Positions 18,701 to 27,482 of a stretch of DNA of 64,000 bases are shown here, piece by piece. Where the stretch lies: the NCBI RefSeq assembly GCF_003313335.1, contig NZ_QMHP01000001.1, positions 62,001-126,000 of the forward strand. The letters are read 5' to 3'. Source of the stretch: Pedobacter zeaxanthinifaciens. GTDB lineage: Bacteria > Bacteroidota > Bacteroidia > Sphingobacteriales > Sphingobacteriaceae. Below the pieces are notes generated by a model. The model saw only the letters and a list, made by a program, of their open reading frames with translations. It was not told where the DNA came from and made no database searches. Position numbers and translations under genes: made by a program. Each line of letters opens with the position of its first letter. The stretch's first letter is position 1.

Positions 18701-19058
18701 AATACAAAATGCTGATGGTAGCTATCGTCCTAACGATGTAGTGGCTACTAACTTAGAAAGTTACTATACCGCACTTTATGGATCTGATCAAGCTGAAGGA
18801 AGTATTTTCAGAACTGATTACTTAAAGTTCAGAGAAGCGAATATTACTTATGCTTTTAACAAAAGGTTCTTAAAAAGAATTGGCTTTAATAAGTTAACAA
18901 TTGGTGCCTTTGGCCGTGATTTGTTTATCTGGTCACCATGGCCAGCATTCGATCCTGAGTTCGGTACCTTGGCAGGTTCTGATATTCAACAAGGTTTCGA
19001 AACAGGTCAATTGCCTTCCACAAGGACAATGGGAGTTCGTTTAGTTGTAGGTATCTAA
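15741..19058 (+). CDS. SusC/RagA-family TonB-dependent outer-membrane transporter
   Basis: 1105 residues. The N-terminus is longer than usual: a hydrophobic signal segment only appears at about 42-62 (SIAFLLALFLQVL, then VVAQ), so the ATG at 15825 (residue 29) is an alternative start. A CarboxypepD-reg-like beta-sandwich follows (about 67-150), then the plug, beginning TVVVTALGIKREQKALGYA, and a 22-strand barrel ending near the C-terminus. No STN domain is present, so it does not look like an anti-sigma-coupled receptor. SusC proteins form a lidded channel with the SusD partner, encoded 10 bases downstream. The neighbours act on phosphoesters and glycerol-3-phosphate, which points to a phosphorylated or lipid-derived cargo rather than a polysaccharide. 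Confidence 0.93.
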   Translation: MNKTITKRAGMLQHAPECASIPKPQLSVMSNLKRLALRNVGSIAFLLALFLQVLPLQDVVAQTQSQNITVKGRVVDDSDNSGVPGVSIADNNKKVLGLTDVNGGFTITIAKGTTVNFTMIGYAVVSRTFSAAQTDVAIRLKSSTNELNTVVVTALGIKREQKALGYAVTTVDSTQITNAVASNWTDALSGKVAGLNLVRNGGPAGSNKIILRGENNLTGDNEALIVIDGVVASSSSRRTAATGGGVYGTSGDIMPADFGSGLNDLNPDDIESVSVLKGPAASALYGQRGANGAIIITTKSASKDKKTLGITFTSNSTWEDINRRPDRQSEYGQGQFGVSYFSYGATADGASTNATSASWGAPFTPGAMFYQYDPATQARGLERTPWVAYGDPIDAFFITGFQSNNSVSLDGTYKKVGMRLSASHGSNEWIVPNTGLERTTVAFNANTNLTKKLSINIKAQYSNRNSDNLPATGYGNQSLMYWFMFAQPNVNTDWYRDYWVRGQELRRLVNITTTNPESPYAISDLYLNGQRRNGWLGNIQANYKFTKELSLMVRASGDFNKDVRETRRPWDASGNRFAQGSYRVNNIRSYEINADFMLKYEKKVSKDFNVAASFGGSQMRNEYNRLEVRADGLVEPGVYMLSNNQNPLIYVPDTARYRINSLYATASLSYKNYLFIDLTGRQDWNSTLATLTRKDNVGFFYPSASLSFVASDYWTLPKTISFAKLRASLAQVGSGSTTPYRTVYNYLIAADGVYPDGAMTNPTVLPNPDLKPLITTTVEVGLDLKLFKNRLNFDLAMYAGNTKNQILNRIVDRSTGYNVGVFNVGRVDNKGIELAVNGTPIKSKNFSWTLNGTFTANRNKIKELADTSVVLRTGALGGGQVVATVGGSMGDMYGRGFLRSPDGQIVFDATTGYARPTADLIYLGNTIPQFRFSFGTGMSYKQISMNVLFDAQFGAVGHSLTFSRMASLGKLKLTLPGRYNGVIGQGVIQNADGSYRPNDVVATNLESYYTALYGSDQAEGSIFRTDYLKFREANITYAFNKRFLKRIGFNKLTIGAFGRDLFIWSPWPAFDPEFGTLAGSDIQQGFETGQLPSTRTMGVRLVVGI

Positions 19059-19068
19059 TATTAAGGAT

Positions 19069-20670
19069 ATGAAAAAGAATAATAAAATAACGATATATGC
19101 CTTATTAGCGATCATTGGTTTTAATACTTCATGTACTAAAGATTTTAATGAAGTAAATACCGATCCAATAGGTAAATCAGAGGTGGAAGCCTATCAATTG
19201 ATGACATTTCCACTGGTTAATGTATTAAATGCAAATTTAGTTCGTAACCGCAACTTCAATAATGAGTTGATGCAGGTTACTGTAGATAGGAATGATGCAG
19301 AGGGAAGGGTTTTTAGATATGATGTAAGAAGAACTTGGGCCGACTTGACATGGAATGCCTGGTATGTGAACTTAACTGACTTAAAGGATATGTACAGTGT
19401 AGCCAGCGATCCAGCAAAGGCTAACAAGACCTATCAAGGAGTTCCGTTGTTAAACAAATCTTACCAGGGAATTTCATTAATTACTCAAAGTTGGGTTTAT
19501 TCGCTATTGACAGATACATATGGTGATGTGCCTTACTCAGAAGCAAATGACGGGAAGGATGGGAATTATCAGCCAAAATTCGATAGACAGAAGGATATCT
19601 ATTTGGATATGTTCCAAAAATTGGAAACTGCAAATAACTTGCTTAAAGATGGTACAATCATTCTTTCAACTAGTGATCCTGTATTTAAAGGGGATGTAGC
19701 TAAATGGAGAAGACTTGGAAATTCTCTTTATCTACGCCTATTGCTTCGTGTATCTGGTAAAGCCGAGATAGCAAGTATAGCAATTGCTAAAATTAAGGAG
19801 ATGGTGGACACTAATCCAGCAAACTACCCAATAATGGAGAACAATACCCACACAGCAAGAATACTATGGAATGGTACCAATAGTACAACAGCTGCTTTCT
19901 CTTCACCATTAATGGCAGGAGTTAGACCGGTGGATTTTAGAAGCCCAGGTATTGCAGAGTTTTTTATCAATAACTTGGTGGTGTGGAATGATCCACGTAT
20001 CCAAGCGGCTTACGGTCGTAGTGGCGTTAACCGTTTTGGTATACGTCCAGGAACAAGTGGTTACGTAGGTATTCCAAGTGGATATGCTCCAGGTACAGCG
20101 GTAAATGTTGAATCTAGGTTTTATTCTGAAGGCGAAACCAATAGTCCATTAACGTTACAAACAGATGCTAATACCGGTATTATAATGAATTGTGCTGAAG
20201 TTGATTTTATTTTGGCAGAAGCTGCTGCAAAAGGATGGATTAACGGTTCGGCTCAAAACTACTACTATAAAGGTATAGCTGATGCCATCAACTACTGGAT
20301 TCCAACAATCATGACCGGTGGTGCAACAGATCCAATGGTATTAAGCTATGTTGATGCTGCGGATATTGAATGGAATAACGCCTTGCCTTTGTCGAATCAG
20401 ACACCGGGAGCATTAAGTAAGATGTTACTAATTCATCAGCAAAAATACTATGCGTTATTTTTAGTTGACTTTCAACAATGGTTTGAGTACAGAAGAACTT
20501 CTTATCCAATTATACCTAAAGGAGCAGGATTGGCCAATGGCGGCCGTATGCCAGCTCGTTTAAATTATCCATTAGTTACACAATCAACTAACCCAAGTAG
20601 TTATAAGGATGCCGTAGCAGCACAAGGTGCCGACGATATCAATACCTTAGTTTGGTGGCAAAAACCATAA
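19069..20670 (+). CDS. SusD/RagB-like outer-membrane lipoprotein (SusD-like_2 type)
   Basis: 533 residues. A lipoprotein signal peptide ends at Cys22 (FNTSC). The body has the helical TPR-like SusD fold signatures of the SusD-like_2 subfamily: TDTYGDVPYSEA, PKFDRQKDIYLDMFQKLETA, NSLYLRLLLRVSGKA, CAEVDFILAEAAAKGW and the terminal ADDINTLVWWQKP. It is the surface lid of the SusC channel encoded 10 bases upstream. This subfamily often accompanies non-polysaccharide cargo systems, but the ligand cannot be read from the sequence. Confidence 0.92.
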   Translation: MKKNNKITIYALLAIIGFNTSCTKDFNEVNTDPIGKSEVEAYQLMTFPLVNVLNANLVRNRNFNNELMQVTVDRNDAEGRVFRYDVRRTWADLTWNAWYVNLTDLKDMYSVASDPAKANKTYQGVPLLNKSYQGISLITQSWVYSLLTDTYGDVPYSEANDGKDGNYQPKFDRQKDIYLDMFQKLETANNLLKDGTIILSTSDPVFKGDVAKWRRLGNSLYLRLLLRVSGKAEIASIAIAKIKEMVDTNPANYPIMENNTHTARILWNGTNSTTAAFSSPLMAGVRPVDFRSPGIAEFFINNLVVWNDPRIQAAYGRSGVNRFGIRPGTSGYVGIPSGYAPGTAVNVESRFYSEGETNSPLTLQTDANTGIIMNCAEVDFILAEAAAKGWINGSAQNYYYKGIADAINYWIPTIMTGGATDPMVLSYVDAADIEWNNALPLSNQTPGALSKMLLIHQQKYYALFLVDFQQWFEYRRTSYPIIPKGAGLANGGRMPARLNYPLVTQSTNPSSYKDAVAAQGADDINTLVWWQKP

Positions 20671-20682
20671 TATTTATTGATT

Positions 20683-22260
20683 ATGAAAAAGACATTAATT
20701 AACATTTGTGTTATCGCTACCACAGTTGCAGCGATAGTAGGTTGTAAGAGAGATACCGATTACGTACAAAGTATACCAAGTCCGTTTATCTCTAACTTCG
20801 ACTTGAAAAAGTCCTTTAAAGAAACAGATTTAACTTTAACGGGCGATTTATTGAAAGGTGCAAATTCAATTAAAGGAGTGGTAGTTTCTGATTACGCGTC
20901 AGGAAATTCGCCTTCAGGTTTGCTTATCGTGCAAAACTCAAGGATGGTGGGTAATGGTATTGACTCAGTGAGAGGAGTAGCCGTTAATATCGGAGCCGAC
21001 GCAGCAAAATATGCGCTTGGAGATTCGGTGCATATTAAAATAGAAGGTGCTGTAATGAAGCGTGTAGATGGTATATTGCAGATTACTGGCGTTCCTACCT
21101 CTGCAGTAAATAGAGTGGCTTCGGGTAAAGTAATTAAAGTGCCGGTAGTGAATGCGTCACAATTACTTGCATCCCCTAAGGCTTATGAAAGTACGCTAAT
21201 TACATTGAGTAATACTGTTGTTGAACCAGAGCCAGGGCCAAGCGAAACTTTTGCCGGCGATAAAATTGTGAATGATGGTTTCGGTAAAGTGACACTACAT
21301 ACAGAAGCAAATGCGGTATTTGCCAACGAAAAGCTTCCTCCAAGTGCAAACTTTACTGGTGTGGTTTACTTCAAGCAGCAAAGTGGAGTTGCGGTGCCTC
21401 AATTATGGATTCGAAGACTCGATGATTCCTTTGAATTACCGTTGATTAAACCTTCGGCTGTAATTATAACCGGTTACTTGCCAGATCCTCCGGGAACAGA
21501 TGCTTCTTCAACAGCACAGTATGAATACATCCAATTGATGGCTACTAAAGACATCGATTTTGGTCAAACTCCTTATTCAGTAGTAACTACAAATAATGCT
21601 GGTGCAAATACTCCAGCTGGCTTTCCTACTAACGGGTGGGCAACTGGTGGTTTACGTACTTATAAAATTAACCTTTCTAGTGGAACAGTGAGAAAAGGTC
21701 AATTTTTTTATGTTGGTGGAACAACCAAACGCATTTGGGGAGCTAACTCAACGCTAATGACTAACGCCAACTGGATTGCAGCTATTAACTATGTATCCTT
21801 GGCTGGCGCCGGATTTGGAGATGGAACTGCGAACCTACTTGCGAATAGCGGTAACGTAGCTGGTATCGCTGTTTTTGAGGGAACTAACGTCACAGTATCA
21901 TCAGTTCCATTAGATGTGATGATGTACGGTGGTTCTACAGCTGTTTCGGGATCTGTATATTCGCCAGGACCGCCTGAAGTTGGATATAGAATTACTAATA
22001 CAGATTATTATACTACCATTAACCCATCTACCAGACAAACGCAAAATTTCTATGGTGGAGGTAGTAATGTAAACAGACTTGGATTTCAAATCACTCAGGC
22101 AAATCCAACTGGAGGAAGTTTCGTGAGATTGGGTGGCGTTTATGATGCTACTAGCGGAAGATGGAGAACTGGACGAGCTTTGTCAAACTTTACAATGGCT
22201 TTAACTACCCAAGTAGCCGACTTAGAAACAGGGGCTGGTGTAACAACCTTAGAAAATTAA
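20683..22260 (+). CDS. DUF5689-like lipoprotein with C-terminal repeat domain
   Basis: 525 residues from the ATG at 20683. The lipoprotein Cys is at 21 (AAIVGC). The first part (about 40-250) looks like DUF5689, an OB-like domain seen in surface proteins beside SusCD: IKGVVVSDYASGN, GDSVHIKIEGAVMKRVDGILQITGV. The second part (about 260-525) has the same pattern as the N-terminal part of the next protein: ITGYLPDPPGTDAS, TPYSVV, KGQFFYVGG, IWGANST, IPLDVMMYGG-like and ETGAGVTTLEN. It probably sits on the outer surface and helps bind substrate. Biochemical function is unknown; a lamin-tail-like fold is one possibility. Confidence 0.7.
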   Translation: MKKTLINICVIATTVAAIVGCKRDTDYVQSIPSPFISNFDLKKSFKETDLTLTGDLLKGANSIKGVVVSDYASGNSPSGLLIVQNSRMVGNGIDSVRGVAVNIGADAAKYALGDSVHIKIEGAVMKRVDGILQITGVPTSAVNRVASGKVIKVPVVNASQLLASPKAYESTLITLSNTVVEPEPGPSETFAGDKIVNDGFGKVTLHTEANAVFANEKLPPSANFTGVVYFKQQSGVAVPQLWIRRLDDSFELPLIKPSAVIITGYLPDPPGTDASSTAQYEYIQLMATKDIDFGQTPYSVVTTNNAGANTPAGFPTNGWATGGLRTYKINLSSGTVRKGQFFYVGGTTKRIWGANSTLMTNANWIAAINYVSLAGAGFGDGTANLLANSGNVAGIAVFEGTNVTVSSVPLDVMMYGGSTAVSGSVYSPGPPEVGYRITNTDYYTTINPSTRQTQNFYGGGSNVNRLGFQITQANPTGGSFVRLGGVYDATSGRWRTGRALSNFTMALTTQVADLETGAGVTTLEN

Positions 22261-22270
22261 CCATACAGCA

Positions 22271-22306
22271 AATAGCCAACGAGAAATACTCGTTGGCTAT
22301 TGTTTT
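22271..22306 (+). terminator. Terminator-like hairpin after the DUF5689-like gene
   Basis: Perfect 13-pair stem (22271-22283 with 22289-22301), a five-base loop, and GTTTT after it. It may end transcription or lower expression of the downstream secreted proteins relative to SusCD. Confidence 0.75.
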
Positions 22307-22345
22307 AAGTTACTAAATCATTAAACAAACCAAAAATTAAAATAT

Positions 22346-23704
22346 ATGAAAAAACTTTTACTTACTTTTTCTTTAGCCGCAATGCTGTTGTCAGCTAAAG
22401 CACAAATCATTATTACTGGTATTATGGCCGATCCATCCGGTACAGATGCTAGCGCATCAGTTGGAATAAAGGCATACGAATATGCTCAGTTTAAAGCTAC
22501 CCAAAACATTGATTTTTCGGTAACTCCATACTCAGTTGTATTTTTATATGAAACCACTACCACACCACTTCCAGATTTAGGTTGGGCTTCTGGCAGTCAA
22601 GGGCTAACATTTCAGTTTAGTTTAACGTCGGGTACGGTAAGCAAAGGTGAATTTTTTTATGTTGGTGGTGATGGGCAGAAAATTTGGGGATCTACCTCAA
22701 CGGATATCAGCTCATCAAAATGGATTAGGAGTTTTGACTATGCAAAAGTAGCTGGTGATAATTCAAATGGGGTGGTGAAGACTGCTCTTTTAGGAAACTC
22801 AACTAGGGCTAATGGTATAGCAGTTTTTTCTGGTACTAATGTATTGGAAAGTAGCATTCCTTTAGATGTTATCTTTTTTGGTAGCGTTGGTACGAATCAT
22901 TATTCAGCCGGACCTCCAGAGAAAGGTTACAGAATTACCAACAATGATTTCTTTGCTGTTTCTTCGGGGGAGTTTTTTAATAAGGGAACTAATGTAAATA
23001 CAATAGCGCTTAGCGCCGCTGCAGATTTAGGCAAGTTTATAAAGTTTGGAGGCGATTTTAATTCCACCACTGGCACTTGGAATTCACCACGTGTTGCTAC
23101 GCTTGTTACACTTACTAATGCTTCAACAATCTCGGATATCGAAACTGGTGTTGGCATCACCACTCTTCCTGTTTCCTTAACTAACTTCACCGCTAAAGCC
23201 AATAAACAAGGTTCAATTAATTTAGCATGGTCAACAGCATCGGAGCAAAATAACTCTCATTTTGAAATTACACGTTCAGCAGATGGGAAAGCATTTAGCA
23301 AGATTGACCAAGTGGCAGGAGCAAACAATTCATCAAGCATTAAAAATTATAGTTATACCGATGCAAATCCAATTGCAGGCGTAAATTACTACCAGCTTAA
23401 ACAAGTTGATTTTGATGGCACTTCCGCTTTATCTAAAGTGGTTTCGGCGAAGGCAGGTTTAGGTACCAACAACTTAACAGTAGCCATTTCAGCAAACAAA
23501 TCATCAATTAAAGCAAACTATAATGCTTTAAGTAGTGGTAAGGCAACATTTGCAGTATATACAGTTTCTGGTGCTAAGGTTTCAAGTGTGGAGCAAAATG
23601 TAACTGCTGGTAACAACCAAGTTGATTTGGCTGTGTCGCTTGGAAACTCGTTGCACATATTAAAAGTAACACAAGGAACAGAAAGCATTTCTGTTAAGTT
23701 TTAA
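22346..23704 (+). CDS. T9SS-secreted protein homologous to the C-terminal half of the preceding lipoprotein
   Basis: 452 residues. A signal peptide (about 1-19, ending AKAQ) is followed by a domain (20-275) matching the C-terminal half of its upstream neighbour: ITGIMADPSGTDAS, TPYSVV, KGEFFYVGG, KIWGSTS, IPLDVIFFG, PPEKGYRITN, ETGVGITTLP. Then comes a fibronectin-like linker typical of T9SS cargo (LPVSLTNFTAKANKQGSINL) and a C-terminal sorting-type domain ending HILKVTQGTESISVKF. It is predicted to be exported through the outer membrane by the type IX system. The conserved domain may be lamin-tail-like, which would fit proteins that accompany nucleases and phosphoesterases; this is inference. 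Confidence 0.7.
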   Translation: MKKLLLTFSLAAMLLSAKAQIIITGIMADPSGTDASASVGIKAYEYAQFKATQNIDFSVTPYSVVFLYETTTTPLPDLGWASGSQGLTFQFSLTSGTVSKGEFFYVGGDGQKIWGSTSTDISSSKWIRSFDYAKVAGDNSNGVVKTALLGNSTRANGIAVFSGTNVLESSIPLDVIFFGSVGTNHYSAGPPEKGYRITNNDFFAVSSGEFFNKGTNVNTIALSAAADLGKFIKFGGDFNSTTGTWNSPRVATLVTLTNASTISDIETGVGITTLPVSLTNFTAKANKQGSINLAWSTASEQNNSHFEITRSADGKAFSKIDQVAGANNSSSIKNYSYTDANPIAGVNYYQLKQVDFDGTSALSKVVSAKAGLGTNNLTVAISANKSSIKANYNALSSGKATFAVYTVSGAKVSSVEQNVTAGNNQVDLAVSLGNSLHILKVTQGTESISVKF

Positions 23705-23725
23705 AAGGTAACATTTATCCGTTTG

Positions 23726-23757
23726 CAAGGGAGATCACACATCTCCCTTGTTTGTTT
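23726..23757 (+). terminator. Intrinsic terminator between the T9SS protein and the PLD-like gene
   Basis: Perfect 10-pair stem CAAGGGAGAT / ATCTCCCTTG with loop CACAC, followed by TTTGTTT. It lies 22 bases after the stop codon and almost touches the next start. Confidence 0.8.
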
Positions 23758-23766
23758 AAAAATGTA

Positions 23767-26022
23767 ATGAGAAGATTTTTATATAGTTTATTACTTGTAT
23801 TTACCAGCTTAACTGCATTCAGTCAGGCCAATTTACAAAGTTTACCGCAGGTACTTTTTACTGCTCCAGGGGCGGTAGCCAAAGGTAGTTCATCACCTAT
23901 TATTTTAAATAAGATTATTGAATTGGTTGATAATACACCCGCTAATGATACCATTTCGATGTCGATATATATGTTTAATTACGACCCCTTAATCACTGCA
24001 ATTAAAAATGCGGATACAAGAGGTGTAATTTTGCGTTTAATTATTGATAATAGCAGAACTGATAGTCAGGATGTAAATGCAAGTACTTTTACTAAGCTCT
24101 CTACATTGTCATCAAATGCTGAAGTCGTTTCATTTAATAGCGATGCCAGTACCAGCTCAATCAACCACACTAAATTTGTACTTTTTTCAAGGGTAAATAC
24201 TACAAGTGGTTTACAATCTAAAATTCTGGTACAAAGTTCTCACAACTTTACCAGCTCCGATTCAAAAAAACTTCAAGATGCCATCATTTTTAACCATGTT
24301 GGCCTGTACAATTCTTTTTGGAAATATTTTAACGAGATAAAAACACGTACACCAAGCGGAATGGCGGGTTATACTTATACCGAATATACGGATGCTGCCG
24401 CTGGAATTAAAGCCTGTTTCTTACCAAGGCGAGGAACAAGTCAGCCAGATAACATCATTGATATTTTGAATAGCATCAGCAATGTCTCTACAGCAAAAAT
24501 AAGAGTGGGCATGTCCGACTGGGTGGTGAGCAGATTAAACGTTGCTCAGAAATTAACCCAATTGAGTGCCGCCGGTGCTAGAGTAGAAGTAGTAGTTAAA
24601 AATAAAATAGATCCAGAAATTCAAACAGAGCTGGCGAAGCTCAACAATACTGGTGGCTATTTAAAAATGTACAACTTAGTGAATGATGATGATCCGACAG
24701 TTAACATACATGCTAAATTTATGGTAATTGAGGGAACAATAAATGGAGTTGCCAATACGCAAATGGTAGTAACGGGTTCTCATAATTTCACTACAAATGC
24801 TTTACGCTACAATAATGAAATTTTAATGGTGCTAACCAATTCGCCTTTATTTAACGCTTATGCTACTTACTTTGATAACATCAAGTACATTGATCCACCA
24901 GTTTCTGTAGCACGTTGGAATTTCAGGGGGTTGGTTGGAAATGAAGCAAGTGTTGCTGCTGCGGCTACTGCAAGTGGCATTACCGCAGATCCAGTTACCA
25001 GAGGTAGTGGCTATAATACCAGTAATACGCTAGGGAATGGTTTTAGTTCTGCCGTTACATCTTTTTCTACGTCATCATTAACAAAAGCCAAAACTAATAA
25101 TGAGTTTTTCCAATTTGCACTAAACGTAAATTTAACTGGTGATAATGTATTGTCTTTATACGCTATCGATGCCCGCATAAGGAGAAGTGGCAACGGAAAT
25201 AACAATTTCATTTGGGCTTACAGCTTAGATGGCAATAATTATACAGACGTACCTTCCTCTGCAACAACTTTTACTGATAGCGACGATGCTGGAATTTTTA
25301 GACCAACGGTAGATTTGCGTAGCATTGCTGCTTTGCAGGCACTTGCTGGTGGTACAAAAGTTTACTTCCGACTGTACGGTTGGGGGGCAACCACTTCCGG
25401 CGGCTCTTTCGCGTTCGGCCGCTCAGCTACTAGCACCGAGGCTACGCTTGATGTAAGCGGCGTTAGCTACAATGTGCTTCCTGTTCAGCTTAACACATTC
25501 ACTGCTAAAGCCCAAAACAATAAGGTGAAAGTAGAATGGCAAACCCTTTCTGAAAAACATAATGCTAGCTTTACATTGTTAAGGTCGGCTGAAGCAGCTA
25601 AAAATTATAACCAAGTTTATTTGACATCAGGTCAAGACACAAAATCAACCCTTACAACTTATCAATTCGATGATTTAAATCCGTTAAACGGAGCAAATTA
25701 TTATAAGTTAATACAAACTGATTTAGATGGCAATCAGCAAGTTTATGGGCCAATTACAGCAAAAGTTGGATTGGTTGCAAAAAATACCATCACTACCTTT
25801 GCTTTAGCTAATACGGTTGAAGTTAAGGTAAACTTTGATCAGCAAGCTAGCGGTCAATTAGCACTTTACAACATCAATGGCAGTAGGTTAACTACAGCTA
25901 ATGTACAGTTGCATACTGGTGTAAATTCTTTCTCTATCCCAGCAAATATTACAGCGGGAGTATATCTCATTAAATTAACAACTCAAGCCGATATCATCGT
26001 TAATAAATTCGTAAAAAACTAG
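23767..26022 (+). CDS. Secreted phospholipase D-fold protein with T9SS sorting domain
   Basis: 751 residues from the ATG at 23767. A signal peptide covers 1-19 (LTAFSQ). Two PLD-like halves follow. The first has H134-T-K136 with GSHN-like SSHNF at 158-161. The second has H315-A-K317 and GSHNFTTNALRYNNE at 337-351. In both HxKxxxxD motifs the Asp is replaced (Ser141, Glu322), so catalysis may differ from classical PLD, although the paired His/Lys are kept. A beta-rich middle part, the fibronectin-like LPVQLNTFTAKAQNNKVKVEW and a C-terminal T9SS domain (GVYLIKLTTQADIIVNKFVKN-type end) follow. It may release head groups from phospholipids outside the cell; nucleic acids are another possible substrate of this fold. 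Confidence 0.8.
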   Translation: MRRFLYSLLLVFTSLTAFSQANLQSLPQVLFTAPGAVAKGSSSPIILNKIIELVDNTPANDTISMSIYMFNYDPLITAIKNADTRGVILRLIIDNSRTDSQDVNASTFTKLSTLSSNAEVVSFNSDASTSSINHTKFVLFSRVNTTSGLQSKILVQSSHNFTSSDSKKLQDAIIFNHVGLYNSFWKYFNEIKTRTPSGMAGYTYTEYTDAAAGIKACFLPRRGTSQPDNIIDILNSISNVSTAKIRVGMSDWVVSRLNVAQKLTQLSAAGARVEVVVKNKIDPEIQTELAKLNNTGGYLKMYNLVNDDDPTVNIHAKFMVIEGTINGVANTQMVVTGSHNFTTNALRYNNEILMVLTNSPLFNAYATYFDNIKYIDPPVSVARWNFRGLVGNEASVAAAATASGITADPVTRGSGYNTSNTLGNGFSSAVTSFSTSSLTKAKTNNEFFQFALNVNLTGDNVLSLYAIDARIRRSGNGNNNFIWAYSLDGNNYTDVPSSATTFTDSDDAGIFRPTVDLRSIAALQALAGGTKVYFRLYGWGATTSGGSFAFGRSATSTEATLDVSGVSYNVLPVQLNTFTAKAQNNKVKVEWQTLSEKHNASFTLLRSAEAAKNYNQVYLTSGQDTKSTLTTYQFDDLNPLNGANYYKLIQTDLDGNQQVYGPITAKVGLVAKNTITTFALANTVEVKVNFDQQASGQLALYNINGSRLTTANVQLHTGVNSFSIPANITAGVYLIKLTTQADIIVNKFVKN

Positions 26023-26035
26023 TACGTTAAAACTC

Positions 26036-27454
26036 ATGAACCGTAGAATTTTTCTTGAACGATTTGGACTGTTAGCCACGGGTATGGTGGTTAGTCTAAA
26101 ATCTAACGCCTTTAACCAACTTAAACACGGTAACGTTATCACCGGACAGGTAACTGATGGTAAAAATCCAATTGCAAACGCTGTTGTGTCTGATGGTTTT
26201 GCTGTAGTAAAAACCGATGCCAATGGCCGTTACGCTATTACCTTAGGCGAAAAATCGGAGTTTGTTTTTTTAAGCACTCCTTCAGGTTATGATTTTAAGA
26301 CTGATGTGGGAAGTATCAACCGCCAATATGAAACCTTAGGTGCAAGAAACGAATTGAATTTTACACTCAAAAAATTAAAGCAAGACGATAATAAGCATCA
26401 TTTTATCATATGGGCAGATCCTCAAGTAAAAAACAAAAAAGATGTTGCCCAAATGATGGAAACTTCTGTACCTGACGTTAAGCGTTTGTTAAAGGAGTTG
26501 GGTAGTAAGGCGCTAGTGCATGGTATTGGTGTGGGTGATTTAGTTTGGGATGCTTTGCCTTTGTTTGATGATTATAATAAAGCGGTTGAGCAAATGGGAA
26601 TCCCGTTTTTCCAATGCTTAGGTAACCATGATATGGATTATCGCCAAGGCGGAGATGAAACTTCTGACAGAACATTCAAGAAATATTATGGGCCAACTTA
26701 TTACTCTTTCAACAGAGGAAAAGCACACTATATTGTATTGGACGACGTGAGGTATTTAGGTGAGGACAGGAAATACGATGGCTACATTACTGAAGAACAA
26801 CTAGCTTGGATGGAAAAGGATCTTCAGCACATTTCAAAAGATGCGCTAGTTATTATCAATGCACATATCCCTATCCACAATGGTGTTAAAAATAATAGTG
26901 CATTTTATGCTTTGTTAAAAGGTTTTAAAAATGTTCACGTGATGTCTGGTCACACGCATTATAACGTTAATGTGATTAAAGAAGGGGTTTTTGAGCATAA
27001 TCATGGTGCCGTTTGTGGTGCTTGGTGGACTGGCCCTATTTGTAGCGATGGTACGCCTCGTGGTTATGGTGTTTACGAAGTTACGGGCAATCAGCTAAAG
27101 TGGTACTACAAAGGAACTGATATGGATAGGAAATATCAGTTAACCATAGATATTGAACCTTTAACCGGTAATAACCGTATCATTGCTAATGTTTGGAACT
27201 ACGACCCTGAGTGGAAGGTGGAATGCTTTTTAGATGGACAGCCAATAGCCCTGGAGATGATGAAGGGTTACGATCCGGAATCGGTAAGACTTTACAAAGG
27301 TGATAAATTACCGCAAGGTAGAACTTTTGCCGAACCAACCAGAACAGAGCATTTGTTTATGGCTCATTGCAGCTCTTCGGTTAAGGTGGTAAAGGTAGTA
27401 GCAACAGATCGCTTCGGTGAGAAATTTACAGCCGAAAAGAAAGTGAATTCCTAG
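26036..27454 (+). CDS. Calcineurin-like metallophosphoesterase with Tat-type signal
   Basis: 472 residues. The N-terminus MNRRIFLERFGLLATG has a twin-arginine pattern, so export as a folded protein is likely. A carboxypeptidase-regulatory-like N-terminal domain (33-112, VITGQVTDGKNPIANAVV) precedes the phosphoesterase core. Metal ligands are visible: WADPQ (D128), GD at 167-168, GNHD at 196-199, H277 in NAHIP and GHTH at 305-308. A C-terminal beta domain (about 370-472) is typical of Bacteroidota members of this family. It probably hydrolyses a phosphodiester or monoester in the periplasm or on the surface. It lies 13 bases after the PLD-like gene. Confidence 0.88.
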   Translation: MNRRIFLERFGLLATGMVVSLKSNAFNQLKHGNVITGQVTDGKNPIANAVVSDGFAVVKTDANGRYAITLGEKSEFVFLSTPSGYDFKTDVGSINRQYETLGARNELNFTLKKLKQDDNKHHFIIWADPQVKNKKDVAQMMETSVPDVKRLLKELGSKALVHGIGVGDLVWDALPLFDDYNKAVEQMGIPFFQCLGNHDMDYRQGGDETSDRTFKKYYGPTYYSFNRGKAHYIVLDDVRYLGEDRKYDGYITEEQLAWMEKDLQHISKDALVIINAHIPIHNGVKNNSAFYALLKGFKNVHVMSGHTHYNVNVIKEGVFEHNHGAVCGAWWTGPICSDGTPRGYGVYEVTGNQLKWYYKGTDMDRKYQLTIDIEPLTGNNRIIANVWNYDPEWKVECFLDGQPIALEMMKGYDPESVRLYKGDKLPQGRTFAEPTRTEHLFMAHCSSSVKVVKVVATDRFGEKFTAEKKVNS

Positions 27455-27482
27455 ATATTATAAATATTTAATAAATCATAAA

